Of a stretch of 64,000 nucleotides of DNA, positions 9,501 to 17,513 are shown one piece after another. Origin of the DNA: Microtetraspora sp. NBRC 13810 (GTDB lineage: Bacteria; Actinomycetota; Actinomycetes; Streptosporangiales; Streptosporangiaceae); the NCBI RefSeq assembly GCF_030268685.1, contig NZ_BSRQ01000017.1:1-64000 (forward strand). Reading direction: 5' to 3'. A program made the translations under genes and the position numbers. Each line of letters starts with the position of its first letter. Position 1 is the first letter of the stretch. The notes below the pieces were generated by a model. The model had not been told where the DNA came from, did not search any database, and worked only from the letters and a program-made list of their open reading frames with translations.

Positions 9501-12320
9501 GGTGCCGTCCTCCGTCGTCCGCACGGTCAATCCCGGCGCGGACAGCCCCAGCCTGACGGTGGCCAGGCCGGGATCCTTGGCCGCCTCCGCGGTCTTCACG
9601 ACCAGCACGTGGGAGAACCCGTCCGGCTCCACCCGGACCCGCAGATCCACATCCGGGCCCAGGACGCGGGGGTAGACGGCGGCATCGCCGTCCAGCCAGG
9701 GTTCGGGCAGCGGCGTCGGCCAGGTCAGCGACATCGGCCGGCCCGCGCGGTCGATCGTCACCAGCGGGCCGCTGCCGCCGCCGGACAGCCGGATCTCCGT
9801 GACCGTGGCCTTCGGCACGATCGATCCGTCGGCCTGCTCGCGCAGCGTGGTGTCGACGGGCACCCAGATGCCGTCCTTGAGGACCCGGACCGGCTGGAAG
9901 TGTTCCTTCGAGGTGAAGCTGCCGTCCGGGGTGGCGTAAACCTCACGGGTCTCACCGCGTTCGGACAGCACCTCCACCAGCTGCCCGGACGAGGCCGCGG
10001 ACGCGAGGGCCTCCGCCTCCGTCTGCGCGGGCTCCTTCGCCACCACCCAGGTGTTCTCGACCAGGGACACGTTGTCGACATGGGCCGTGAACGCGCCCTG
10101 CCCCCCGAGCTGGAGCGCCACCTCCGCCACAGCGGTGTCTACCGTGGAGGTGAACGGGAAGGAGAAACGCTGAGTGGCCGTCTCCAGACCGACGGCCTGG
10201 GTGAACGCCGCGTTGTACGGATCCTCCCCCTCCTGCACGGCCACCTGCACCGTCACGTCGGCCGACGCGCGAGCGTCGAAGGACAGCGTGTAGGTGCGTC
10301 CGCTGGTCAGGGGCTCGATGCGCTGCACGACCACGGCGCCCGCCGGGTCGGTGGCGCCGTCGGCGACCGTGGCCCGCAGTTCCCCGTTCGCGACGGTGAG
10401 CGCGAGGTTGCCCGCGGACGACCACGGCGCGGGCGAGGAGCCGTCCAGCGTTCCGTTGCGTACGAGTTCGGTGTCGGACGGCTCGTCCGGCCACGCCAGT
10501 GCGCCGAGCCTGACCGGCTCGTTCGCCGGCACACCGATCGCAGCCGCGACGTCGGCCGGCAGTGCCGCGCCTCCCGACTCCGCCGGGCTTCCCGGGATCA
10601 GCCGGTAGTCGCCGCCCGCCGCGTCGACGAGGTAGCCGGTCTCCTGATAGCGGGAGCCGGCATCGCGCCCGGTCGCCGCCTGGAACTCCGCCAGCGATCG
10701 ATGGTGCACGCTCGCCCCGGTCCTCCGTGACCACTGCACCAGCGTGCCGGGGGTGTCGGGGGCGTTGCGCGAATACCCGTTGTGGTGCATCTGGCCGGCC
10801 GGGATCATGCCGTCCCCGCCGACCCGGCGCCCGGACTCGGCGGTGTTGTTGTCAGTGGTGTTCACCAGCGGCGCGGCGCTGTCACCCCCGGCGATGACGT
10901 TGTTCATCAGCGTGGTGTCGGCGGTGTCCCAGGTGATGCCCAGGGCCCTTTCCGCGTCCGTCGGGCAGTTCGTGTCGTCTCCGGGACACGTCGGCCGCAC
11001 GTCCTCCTGCACGGACATGGCCTGGGCGTTGCCGACGGAGGTGTTGTTGATGATCCTCACCTTGTTCGACCCCAGGATGCTCAGGCCCGTCAAGCCGTTG
11101 CCGGCCAGCACGTTGGACGCGAGCAGCGCCTGCCCCGACACCTTGTAGTGCAGGCCGTGGCCGGAGTTGGCGCGGATCAGGTTGCGCACGGCTGTCACGT
11201 TGAAGCAGGACAGGTCGCACAGGAGACCTGCGCCCTGGTTGGCCTCGAAGACGTTGTCCCGCACGGTCGCGTTGACGGCCCGGGTGGCCATCATCCCGGC
11301 CGCCGTCAGGTGGTAACCCTTGTGGATGCCGAGTCGCTCGGTGTTGTTACGCAGCACCCGGTTGCCCTCGACCGTCAGGCCGGCCGACTTCTGCGCTGTG
11401 ATGCCGATGTACCCGTTCTCCGCGATCACGTTGCCGCTCACGCGGACGTCGTCGGCGTTGACCAGCAGACCTGTCGCCGCGTTGTGGATGACGGTGTTCT
11501 TCTCGAAGACCATGCCCTTGGCGTGGGTGATCAGCGCGGCCGGTTCCTTGGTCTGGTTCTGGCTGGTGCCGTAGTGCGCGAAGCCGAGCCCACGGACGAC
11601 CGAACCGTCCGCACCGGCGAAGAAGTGCATTCCGCTCTTCCTGGCGGTGATCTCGACTCTCCGCCCGGCCGGGTCGCTGCCGAGGTAGGTCTTGTCCACC
11701 GATCCGTCATGGAAGAAGGTGCCGGCCCCGACCTCCTCGCGGGTGGCCACCTGGCGAAGCGGCTCGCCGTCAAGGAACACCATCTGCGGGTCCCCGCCGA
11801 CCGGGTTGTCGTCGTTGTAGTGCCCGGGATTCATGCACTCGTCATACGCCGGCGGTGTCGCCCGGCACACACTCTCCGGGTTCCAGTCGTCCAGCCGCCA
11901 GGCGTCGCCGTCGGCCACCAACTGGCTCGACGGGATCTCCCGGCTGCCCTTGAACCAGACCTTCTCACCCGGGTACGGCTGCAGGGTCACCGGCGCCTCG
12001 ACGTTGCCCAGCCGTTCCCGGTACTCTCCCGCACGCAACACGACCGTGGTCATCCTGCCGGCCACCGCCTTGAGCACCGCCGCCCCCGCGGTCCGCAGCG
12101 GAGCCTCCCTGCTCCCCGGGTTGGCGTCGTTTCCCGTGGGAGCCACGAAGATCGCATCAGCGGGTACGGGATACGACGTCGAGATGATCGACATCCAGGG
12201 CGTGGACGTCGATGTGGATGTTGCGGCAGTGGCCGGCTTCGCCACCGGACCCGGCATTGTCAGCACACTCGGCGCCAGCATCGCCAGCGCCGCGGCGACA
12301 GCCGTACTTCGTAAGCCCAT
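6567..12320 (-). CDS. Giant secreted beta-helix / DNRLRE / double-LamG protein
   Basis: The protein has 1917 residues. An N-terminal signal peptide (hydrophobic stretch, cleavage near residue 33) is followed by a DUF1565-like opening (VAPTGNDANPGS) and a right-handed parallel beta-helix to about residue 450, with many N-x-V/I-x-x-N turns. A carbohydrate-binding-like jelly roll lies at about 620-750, then an Rhs-associated N-terminal region and a DNRLRE-type domain (YPVYIDPMWD onward, about 1050-1250). Two LamG domains follow at about 1490-1680 and 1710-1900. The ATG at 12320 is chosen because GGGGAGGA lies 7 nt upstream. It is the first gene of a two-gene unit with the Rhs protein, a pairing common in actinomycetes. 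A role in surface polysaccharide binding or in anchoring the Rhs protein is inferred. No catalytic triad could be assigned. Confidence 0.88.
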   Translation of the reverse strand: MGLRSTAVAAALAMLAPSVLTMPGPVAKPATAATSTSTSTPWMSIISTSYPVPADAIFVAPTGNDANPGSREAPLRTAGAAVLKAVAGRMTTVVLRAGEYRERLGNVEAPVTLQPYPGEKVWFKGSREIPSSQLVADGDAWRLDDWNPESVCRATPPAYDECMNPGHYNDDNPVGGDPQMVFLDGEPLRQVATREEVGAGTFFHDGSVDKTYLGSDPAGRRVEITARKSGMHFFAGADGSVVRGLGFAHYGTSQNQTKEPAALITHAKGMVFEKNTVIHNAATGLLVNADDVRVSGNVIAENGYIGITAQKSAGLTVEGNRVLRNNTERLGIHKGYHLTAAGMMATRAVNATVRDNVFEANQGAGLLCDLSCFNVTAVRNLIRANSGHGLHYKVSGQALLASNVLAGNGLTGLSILGSNKVRIINNTSVGNAQAMSVQEDVRPTCPGDDTNCPTDAERALGITWDTADTTLMNNVIAGGDSAAPLVNTTDNNTAESGRRVGGDGMIPAGQMHHNGYSRNAPDTPGTLVQWSRRTGASVHHRSLAEFQAATGRDAGSRYQETGYLVDAAGGDYRLIPGSPAESGGAALPADVAAAIGVPANEPVRLGALAWPDEPSDTELVRNGTLDGSSPAPWSSAGNLALTVANGELRATVADGATDPAGAVVVQRIEPLTSGRTYTLSFDARASADVTVQVAVQEGEDPYNAAFTQAVGLETATQRFSFPFTSTVDTAVAEVALQLGGQGAFTAHVDNVSLVENTWVVAKEPAQTEAEALASAASSGQLVEVLSERGETREVYATPDGSFTSKEHFQPVRVLKDGIWVPVDTTLREQADGSIVPKATVTEIRLSGGGSGPLVTIDRAGRPMSLTWPTPLPEPWLDGDAAVYPRVLGPDVDLRVRVEPDGFSHVLVVKTAEAAKDPGLATVRLGLSAPGLTVRTTEDGTQQAVDEATGGVVYEAPPPIMWDSTAPAAQQSRMTADDAEPPAEELVESPVTEASADQPGDTSKVAAVTTTVADGELTLKPDPALLNGADTTYPVYIDPMWDTPRASARLMVSSAGWGKYNFSKNEGMGRCPRDYPPAGRYCNGWYEKRLFYRVPTARFAHKQIISAEFHVQETFATSCRKRVVDIYLAKSFGPGSTWNSTSDNWVRRLDGRNVAKGWNSGCPAGDVLFNVTSAVQQAAKGGWSNTTFGLRARDGGDQLAWKRFDRNAFVRVHYNTPPTQPKMSQLSSSPGGPCTGPEKPARFNQLPTLFAKNLTDADNKGVEGEKLRAQFHVLWTENGVKKTKNLGTVVKMSASGARHSSFSVKIPTGVVPQGVVAHWGVRAYDGRAWSPWSWSGNATACYFVYDARALPAAKITSTGADGYPALDPGNPNQVPTNGVGRYGTFTVTFDTRVTKYAWAMNTTPSEGAAQVKAANTESVKAMPTRAGLNTLYLTAWDAANNWSTGTYEFWVADGTAPKAHWKLDEPAGAPQLADSSPRGGHPATPQGGAALGVPGALGTAMRLNGTTAYAATSGPVVDTTKNLAVSAWVKMPATLPTTHFTVASQIGSQMAGFYLKYDPTDQTWRLSRPVADGNASTAGIAKSRGPARPGVWTHLVGVQDAVTMKLRLYVNGVEGIPADLGPVWAAGGAFQIGRSIWRGQFADYVPGPLDDVRVYDRVVSADEVHDLFAIKPLIESKWHLNTATGTPASSPDTGQGVAYPLTLNGAAKITTDWSKVLVKSPAGTPSGALELPGGNNDYAVANGPVIDTRDSFTVSAWVSTPGTPTRPMIVLGLTGSHNSAITVRYDPDKQRYVLDVPDKDGTGANTASVEHSMFHQGVFEPWDHIAVTYDAIEATVTLWVNGEKEATAEADNLSLRHRTRPFGPIASLQVGRSLTGGAYPNGRAWAGMVDDVWVLRGVASRQLIDMLALPTEIGSIPG

Positions 12321-12974
12321 GCACTTTCCTCCCCTGATCACCGTCGGCACTTCATCGGCCGCACTTCATCGGCCGCTCGCGCGACGCCGCTGTCCCGGCT
12401 CGGCACGGCGCCGCGTCCTTGAAGGCTCGACGGGCTTCTGGTTTCCTCGCTCGCCGGCTGACAGCCGCGGACAGCGCCCCAGGAGGAAACAGCGAGGCAC
12501 GGCAACCCCGCCCCCCGCCGTCACCGGCACAGCCGTCATGCCCCCACGACTCCGCACACCGCGCTCCCCGTCGACGTCAGCCGGCAGACCCCATCCGGCG
12601 GCCGTCGCTCAAAGGTGACGGCGACAGGTAGAGGCCCCGCTGGAACCATTGACCCGCCTACGCCGAGGCCGGCGCCGGCCGATCGGGGCCAGAATCTCCC
12701 GGTATCCGGAGCGATGTCGTTGGCATGAAGCGCACATCTCTTACCGTCACGCGCACAAATCCGGTGGTTCATCAACGGTGCCGGCGCGGTGCGTGACGAC
12801 TGCGCAGTAACCGTCCACGGCCGCCCGAACCGCGGGACGGCAAGAAATGGATTTGCTGACCGGATCGTTCACCGGCAGCCCCGAAGCCGGACCGAACGGG
12901 GTGAGCATTAGGCTGCTCCCGCATCCCTTCTCTCCGCAGCGCTCTGACGGTCCATCTCCTACACCGAGGGACAC
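12321..12974. other. Gene-free spacer between LamG gene and AraC regulator
   Basis: No convincing gene was found. The stretch should hold the divergent promoters of the LamG/Rhs unit and of the AraC-type gene. It also contains a tandem 14-bp repeat (gcacttcatcggcc) at 12347-12360 and 12361-12374, just upstream of the LamG gene. Short open frames on both strands lack ribosome-binding sites and recognisable content. Confidence 0.55.
12347..12374. repeat. Two tandem copies of a 14-bp unit upstream of LamG gene
   Basis: The unit gcacttcatcggcc occurs twice, exactly in tandem, 27-54 bp upstream of the LamG/Rhs operon start codon. It lies in the probable 5' leader or promoter and could be a regulator half-site pair or a slippage product. 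Confidence 0.6.
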
Positions 12975-13979
12975 ATGGCGATAGAGACGATCTTCCGGAG
13001 CAATAACCTGCCGGCGCCGCAGCGATATGACAGCTGGTGCGAACTGACCGCCAAAACTCTTTTCCCCACCATTATCGCCAGCGAGTACACGTCCGCCTTC
13101 CAGGCGGAACTGGGAATGGCGGACCTGGGTCCCGTGCAGGTCACCGCGATGACGCACTCCCCGCTCACCACCCGCCGGCCTCCGCACCTGATCCGGCGCT
13201 CCGATCCGGAGATGTACCTGCTGGCGATGTTCCGGCGAGGCAGTGCGCGATTCTCCCAAGCCGACCGGCATCTTGCCGCAACCGAGCACGACCTGCTGCT
13301 GTTCGACACCTCGCGGCCATTCGTCAGCGAAACACATGCCCAGGAGAGTGCGTGCGCCGAAGTCATCGTCCACGTTCCCCGGACATTGCTGCCCCCGCCG
13401 CTGAACTCCGCGGTCAACGGGATCACGCCTGCGCTGCTGCCCGCCGACGTGGGCATCGGGGGTCTGCTCAGCGGGGTTCTCCAGCACCTGATCACCGATA
13501 CGGGCCCTTTGCGCCCTGCGGACACGGTGCGGATCGGCGGTATCGTGCTGGACCTTCTGACGTCACTCCTCGCCCACGAAGTCGAAGCCGACGCCCACAT
13601 CCCCCCGGAAACACGTGCGGCCACCCTGGACGTGCAGATCCATGCCTTCATCGAGCGGCACCTGGATGATCCGCTGCTGTCGTCGTCCATGATCGCCGAT
13701 GCTCACCACGTCTCGGTCCGGTACGTCCAGAGGATCTTCCAGCGGCGAGTCCAGACGATCAGCGACTGGGTCAGGGAACGTCGGCTCGATCGTTGCCGCC
13801 GGGACCTCGCCGATCCGGCACTGGCGTCACGGCCCGTTCACGCCATCGCCGCCCGCTGGGGTCTGCCCCACCCGCAGCATTTCAGCCGGGCGTTCCGAAA
13901 GGCCTATGGCATGGCGCCCCAGGACTACCGGCGGATGGTCTTGTACAACGTGAGCCAGGAGCCCATCAACCAAAAATGA
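12975..13979 (+). CDS. AraC-family transcriptional regulator
   Basis: The protein has 334 residues. The N-terminal ~190 residues match the cupin-like AraC_binding_2 sensor class seen in NphR/FeaR-type regulators (YDSWCELTAKTLFP near the start). The C-terminal ~100 residues form the two-helix-turn-helix DNA-binding domain (SVRYVQRIFQRR and the closing HFSRAFRKAYGMAPQDYRR). A GAGGG sequence lies just upstream of the ATG. It is transcribed away from the LamG/Rhs unit, which it could control, but nothing in the sequence proves that. The inducer is unknown; relatives respond to small aromatic acids, nitriles or amides. Confidence 0.88.
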   Translation: MAIETIFRSNNLPAPQRYDSWCELTAKTLFPTIIASEYTSAFQAELGMADLGPVQVTAMTHSPLTTRRPPHLIRRSDPEMYLLAMFRRGSARFSQADRHLAATEHDLLLFDTSRPFVSETHAQESACAEVIVHVPRTLLPPPLNSAVNGITPALLPADVGIGGLLSGVLQHLITDTGPLRPADTVRIGGIVLDLLTSLLAHEVEADAHIPPETRAATLDVQIHAFIERHLDDPLLSSSMIADAHHVSVRYVQRIFQRRVQTISDWVRERRLDRCRRDLADPALASRPVHAIAARWGLPHPQHFSRAFRKAYGMAPQDYRRMVLYNVSQEPINQK

Positions 13980-14011
13980 TTCCCGTCCTTTTCCATGTGG
14001 ACTGCGGGTGT

Positions 14012-14509
14012 TCACAAGGCTCGAAGCCATTGATCGAGCGCCGCGAAGTCTTCGTCGCCGAGTCCCCGGTACGACTCCACGTGGTGGAGGAGAGCCCGGC
14101 CGCTGTGGTGCGCGGAGACCCACTCCCTGTCGGCATCGGTGATCTCGTCGTCAACCCAGGCGAACGGGCGTCCGCCCGCCCAGTTCACCAAAGTCCGGGT
14201 CTTCCAGCAGAGCCCGAACCACCGGTCCTCACGTTCATGTCGGCGGGTTGACTCCGGCCAGCTCACGACAGGCAGCCGCGGCAACCCGATTCGGGGTACG
14301 ATCTCGGCATTCGCCGCGTCCTCCCAGGTCGTCGCCCAGACAAGTTCGCAGGGCAGCGCTGCCAGCCGACGCCCCACCCCGGAGGAGAGCCGCGCCAAAC
14401 GGGATTCCGGCGCAGCAACCCGCGGTACGCCCCGCGGATCCTCGCCGAACGGGAGAAGCGGCCCGTCGACATCGAGGAAGAGCAGCGGGCGTTCGATACG
14501 GCCGGTCAT
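14012..14509 (-). CDS. Small HAD-like hydrolase domain protein
   Basis: This is a protein of about 165 residues. It opens with the haloacid-dehalogenase motif I (LFLDVDGPL), where the two Asp would be nucleophile and acid/base. WATTWED around residues 60-66 is a plausible motif II region, and FAWVDDE near residue 120 is like motif IV. A classic cap domain is missing, so it is a minimal HAD of the actinobacterial hypothetical type. The ATG at 14509 is preferred over a GTG at 14527, although the ribosome-binding site (AAGG about 10 nt upstream) is modest. It ends 32 bp from the convergent AraC gene and is divergent from the DUF6461-like gene. The substrate cannot be predicted. Confidence 0.72.
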   Translation of the reverse strand: MTGRIERPLLFLDVDGPLLPFGEDPRGVPRVAAPESRLARLSSGVGRRLAALPCELVWATTWEDAANAEIVPRIGLPRLPVVSWPESTRRHEREDRWFGLCWKTRTLVNWAGGRPFAWVDDEITDADREWVSAHHSGRALLHHVESYRGLGDEDFAALDQWLRAL

Positions 14510-14628
14510 GCTGCGGTACCTTGCCACATTCGGCGAGCACGCCGCATTTCGAACCTGACTCTGGAACGCACCAGGCGGAGCACGCTGACCGAGGGTGGAG
14601 AAGCCCGTCCAAACGGTTGCCGAGCAGA

Positions 14629-14645
14629 TTGATGGTGATCATCAA
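14629..14645 (+). promoter_or_regulatory. Palindrome overlapping the start codon of the first DUF6461-like gene
   Basis: ttgatg-gtgat-catcaa is a perfect 6-bp inverted repeat whose last base is the A of the ATG at 14645. No strong Shine-Dalgarno sequence is visible. The element could be an operator or a hairpin limiting translation. Confidence 0.4.
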
Positions 14646-15658
14646 TGGCTGAAGAAGAGTTGAAGTACTACCGGAAGTTGCTCGATACCCACTATGTTCT
14701 GCGTGGCAACACCTGCACATCCTGGACCAGGATTCCGGATGTCACGGCGGTTGCTTCATGTTTTGGAGATCTGGTGGACCCGGTGGGTAAGTGGACCCTC
14801 CTCCATGCCTCTGAGTACAGGGATGAGCATGACCCGTCATCCGTCGAGGAACAAGACCCGATCGTTCTCCTCGATACCCGGTCCCGGTGGACGATCGCCA
14901 TCGAGCCCGATGGCCGCGAGGCCACCGCTGCGGAGGTCATGCGTCGACTCTCTGCCGGGGGAGAGGCATTCTGTATCTTCGGAGGCGGCAGTCCTGAGTG
15001 GCAGTATTCCCGGGACGGCGGTAAACCCCTTCGGGTCAAACACATCAAGGATGATGAGCCAGACGTCCGTGTGCTGGGCGCCCTGATAGGAGACCTGCCG
15101 TGCCGGGAGGATTCCTCCGGCGAGAACTGGCTGGAGGCCGCCTACACACTCGCTGAGCGGATCACAGGAGTGCGACTCGGCGATGCGTGGCTCAGGGAAC
15201 CTCATGACGGCTACATCATCCGGAAAACTACTCGTGATGTATTGCCGGAGAATCTGCGCGATCATCCCATCTTGCTAGATCCGGAAATAGCGGCGATCGC
15301 TGCTGACCCGCATGGGCATCGCAGGAAAGTGGTGGAGTTGTCTGCGCGAGTCGCAGTGGAAGTCACCGGCCTCGGAAGCGAGGTGATCCGCGACGCGTTG
15401 GCGGCGGCAAGCTCCAGACTCGTCCCTGCGGAGCTGTGGAAACAGGTGCAAGAGCTCGCCCTTCAGAGCGGGCGACACGATCTCCTGGGCACCCTCTCTG
15501 CTCAAACCGCGGCATTTAACGCCCTGCTGGGCGCGCTCGATCCGAACGACAGGCGAGCCGCCGGACTCGCGTCTCACTGGGCCTCGCGAATTGAAGGCGG
15601 TACCTCCGATCAGCGAGCTCGTCTGGCGGTATTACAAGCATGTGCGAAATATCTCTGA
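14645..15658 (+). CDS. DUF6461-like protein with C-terminal extension
   Basis: The 337-residue protein is likely cytosolic, with no signal or membrane segments. Residues ~20-185 resemble the actinobacterial DUF6461 family: a WTIAIEPDG segment, a VMRRLS segment, a middle GGG...W strand, and the closing AERITGVRLGDAWL that marks the family end. The last ~150 residues are helical, contain SEVIRDALAAASS and WASRIEGG, and are not recognised. The second DUF6461-like gene (16269-16856, opposite strand) shares the N-terminal fold pattern. Base composition is lower in GC than the neighbours, which suggests acquired DNA close to the tRNA-Arg integration site. The function of the family is unknown. Confidence 0.65.
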   Translation: MAEEELKYYRKLLDTHYVLRGNTCTSWTRIPDVTAVASCFGDLVDPVGKWTLLHASEYRDEHDPSSVEEQDPIVLLDTRSRWTIAIEPDGREATAAEVMRRLSAGGEAFCIFGGGSPEWQYSRDGGKPLRVKHIKDDEPDVRVLGALIGDLPCREDSSGENWLEAAYTLAERITGVRLGDAWLREPHDGYIIRKTTRDVLPENLRDHPILLDPEIAAIAADPHGHRRKVVELSARVAVEVTGLGSEVIRDALAAASSRLVPAELWKQVQELALQSGRHDLLGTLSAQTAAFNALLGALDPNDRRAAGLASHWASRIEGGTSDQRARLAVLQACAKYL

Positions 15659-16268
15659 ACCTTTGGCAACGAATCCGCACGGGTACCTCCGGAAGCAGCG
15701 ATGCCAGCGTGATCCCGATGAGCCGCTCGGCCAGGAGGAACGCCGGCACTTCGTGAAGGTGATCAGCTCACACATTGGACAAGGGTGACCGCATACGCTC
15801 ACTGCCAGCCGTAGACAGCCGGACACGAAGGAACCCGCTCCGCGCCAGCAGCGCAGGTCAGGCGAAGATTCCGCCGCACACCGATGGCGCGCCCCGCAGC
15901 TTCCGAACTGCGACCGTCGGATTAGAAGTGGATTGATCTTTGGATGCTCCACGCTACGGTGACCTGCCGTTATGGCCCATGGCATGAAGTTGCTCCCCCA
16001 TGACAGGGCCTTTGATGCCGGGCTTCGACCCCGCCCGTTTCCGGTCGAAGCCGCCAGCCTGCTACCGGGCCTCCTGGCAGCTACCCGGACCGGACTCCCA
16101 CCGGCAAGCGACGACGAGCTTACGAACAGCAGGATCTACCGCTACGTCACGGTTTTACCTCCCGTCCTGCTGGGCGCACGAATCGCCGAGGCTGAGGAGT
16201 CGGAGCTGCTCTTGAAGGGCGTGGAGAAGAAGGAGTTGGAGATTGCACCACCCAGCGTCAGCACATCT
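15659..16268. other. Gene-poor spacer containing displaced tRNA fragment
   Basis: No well-supported gene is visible. Open frames on both strands (for example 15591-15788 and 15972-16406) lack recognisable content. The stretch holds the partial tRNA-Arg copy at 15889-15929. Upstream of it, at about 15805-15830, lies a degenerate likeness of the DNA that follows the intact tRNA (shared gccgta and ccggacac blocks). Confidence 0.6.
15889..15929 (-). repeat. Partial tRNA-Arg copy, probable attachment-site remnant
   Basis: These 41 bases resemble the 3' part (anticodon loop to acceptor end) of the intact tRNA-Arg at 17440-17513. The last 22 bases (15908-15929) are identical to 17461-17482. The remainder carries a few substitutions and a one-base deletion, so it cannot make a tRNA. 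Such a displaced tRNA 3' end is what site-specific integration by a tyrosine recombinase leaves at the far end of an element. Confidence 0.75.
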
Positions 16269-16856
16269 TCAAGATCCAAGCGGGGGTCGCGTGATAGCCA
16301 GTCCCGATTGAGGTTGGCCAATCCACTCTTGATCCAGGCGAGTGCCAGTAACGGTTTCGACGATAGCCATCGCGGTGGCCCTCAGCGCAGGCCATTTTCG
16401 TCTTGATGCAGACCGCAGGAGGGGCAAGTAGTCGCCCACTATATCCAAACCTATTCCGTGGGCCATAGCTGGGTCCAGGTCAAGAATCTCTACCTGAACC
16501 TGCCCATTTTTCGCTACTTTCAACATGCTGCGGCCTGTAATATTCCAAGACACATGCCAGACGTGGTTGTCGGTGGCTAGGCGTTCCAGATTGGGCCCGT
16601 AGCCAACATGCGAGAACCCCTCCGGTTCAAAGAGGGCTGTGCATGCGTAGCGGGTATTGATATAGGCGATTTCGGATAATCCGACTTCCAGGTCCGGCAG
16701 GAGGCTGCCTTCCGGAAGTGACAGGCGAGAGATGATCTCCGAAATAGGGAGTGACTCTTTCTCTGGCATGAGCACCGTCCAGGCCATGCCCTCGCCCAGC
16801 CATTCAATATCTCGCATGAGCTGCTCGTAGCGTCTTACGATCTCCTGAGTCGCCAT
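16269..16856 (-). CDS. DUF6461-like protein inside the tRNA-flanked remnant
   Basis: The 195-residue protein has the DUF6461 pattern along its whole length: WTVLMPEKES, FEPEGFSHVGYG, an aromatic strand HVWHVSWNITG followed by a strand ending in EILDLDP, and the closing AIVETVTGTRLDQEWI. The family is widespread in actinomycetes and of unknown function. AAAGGAAA 5-12 nt upstream supports the ATG at 16856. The codon use and the AT-rich patches are unlike the flanking chromosome. The gene sits between the partial tRNA copy and the integrase remnant, so it is probably cargo of a decayed integrative element. Confidence 0.68.
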   Translation of the reverse strand: MATQEIVRRYEQLMRDIEWLGEGMAWTVLMPEKESLPISEIISRLSLPEGSLLPDLEVGLSEIAYINTRYACTALFEPEGFSHVGYGPNLERLATDNHVWHVSWNITGRSMLKVAKNGQVQVEILDLDPAMAHGIGLDIVGDYLPLLRSASRRKWPALRATAMAIVETVTGTRLDQEWIGQPQSGLAITRPPLGS

Positions 16857-17029
16857 ATATTTCCTTTCTTGTTTGAATTTGCCGAAACCCGCCCCCGCCG
16901 AGGTGTAATCGGAGGAGGTGGGCCGCGTACTCAGTGGTTAGGGTTCGGTTGTGATACTTACCTACAAGTGTCAGAGCTAGTGAGCGTAGAGACGAGCCCC
17001 TTATACCGGAGTCCGCGGGGGAGAGCTGC

Positions 17030-17294
17030 CCAGCATCACCTACCGTCGGTATGGGCCAGGGCTCGACAGGATGCGCTGACCCCGGAGGAGTGCGCCTCCC
17101 CTCTTGCCAAGCGCGTCTACGACCTTCGCCGCGCCTGCGTCTCGACCTGGCTGATCGCCGGTGTACCGGCCCCTCAGGTCGCGGAGTGGGCCGGACACAG
17201 CGTGGAAGTCCTGCTGTGGACCTACGCCAAGTGCACCGTGGGCCAAGACGAGGCCGCCGAACGCCGGATCTCTGATGCCCTCAGGGAAGGGTGA
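17030..17294 (+). pseudogene. C-terminal fragment of a tyrosine recombinase (integrase)
   Basis: The frame from about 17030 to the stop at 17292-17294 matches the end of phage/AICE-type integrases: ASPLAKRVYDLRRACVSTW (box I arginine), then VAEWAGHS (box II His) and TYAKC (catalytic tyrosine), closing with RRISDALREG. Only about 85 residues of a ~400-residue enzyme remain. The N-terminal DNA-binding and core domains are absent, and upstream sequence in the same frame is unrelated. The fragment ends 145 bp from the tRNA-Arg 3' end, which is the normal place for the integrase of an element that uses this tRNA. It is not expected to be active. Confidence 0.82.
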
Positions 17295-17382
17295 AGCCGA
17301 TCATGGGCAGGACTTGCGCACGTATTTGGCGCGACCACCCGTAGCCCACCGGCGGCAGCCGTACACCACCGGACACACGCAG

Positions 17383-17420
17383 AGAGCCTCCGGCCGGCGT
17401 TCCCGCTGGTCAGAGGCTCT
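17383..17420 (-). terminator. Stem-loop downstream of tRNA-Arg
   Basis: agagcctc at 17383-17390 pairs perfectly with gaggctct at 17413-17420, and pairing extends inward with G-U and a few mismatches. It lies 20 bp beyond the mature tRNA 3' end on the minus strand. It is a probable transcription terminator, though without a clear T-run. Confidence 0.5.
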
Positions 17421-17439
17421 TCTGGCTGCATGCCGGTAG

Positions 17440-17513
17440 CGCGCCCTGCAGGATTCGAACCTGCGACCGTCGGATTAGAAGTCCGATGCTCTATCCAGCT
17501 GAGCTAAGGGCGC
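17440..17513 (-). tRNA. tRNA-Arg (anticodon UCU)
   Basis: The minus strand folds into a complete cloverleaf. The acceptor stem GCGCCCU pairs with AGGGCGC; the D arm contains AGCUCAGCUGGAUAGAGC. The anticodon arm has stem UCGGA/UCCGA and loop CUUCUAA (anticodon UCU), and the T arm contains GGUUCGAAUCC. CCA is not encoded. Bases 17461-17482 are repeated at 15908-15929, marking this gene as an integration target. Confidence 0.95.

Noticed and set aside
15591-15788. Small 65-codon frame after the first DUF6461-like gene
   Set aside because: It has no ribosome-binding site, it overlaps the end of the upstream gene, and it has no known motif.
15972-16406. 144-codon plus-strand frame in the tRNA remnant region
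   Set aside because: It overlaps the DUF6461-like gene in antisense and shows no recognisable domain; it could be a relic, but I cannot support it.
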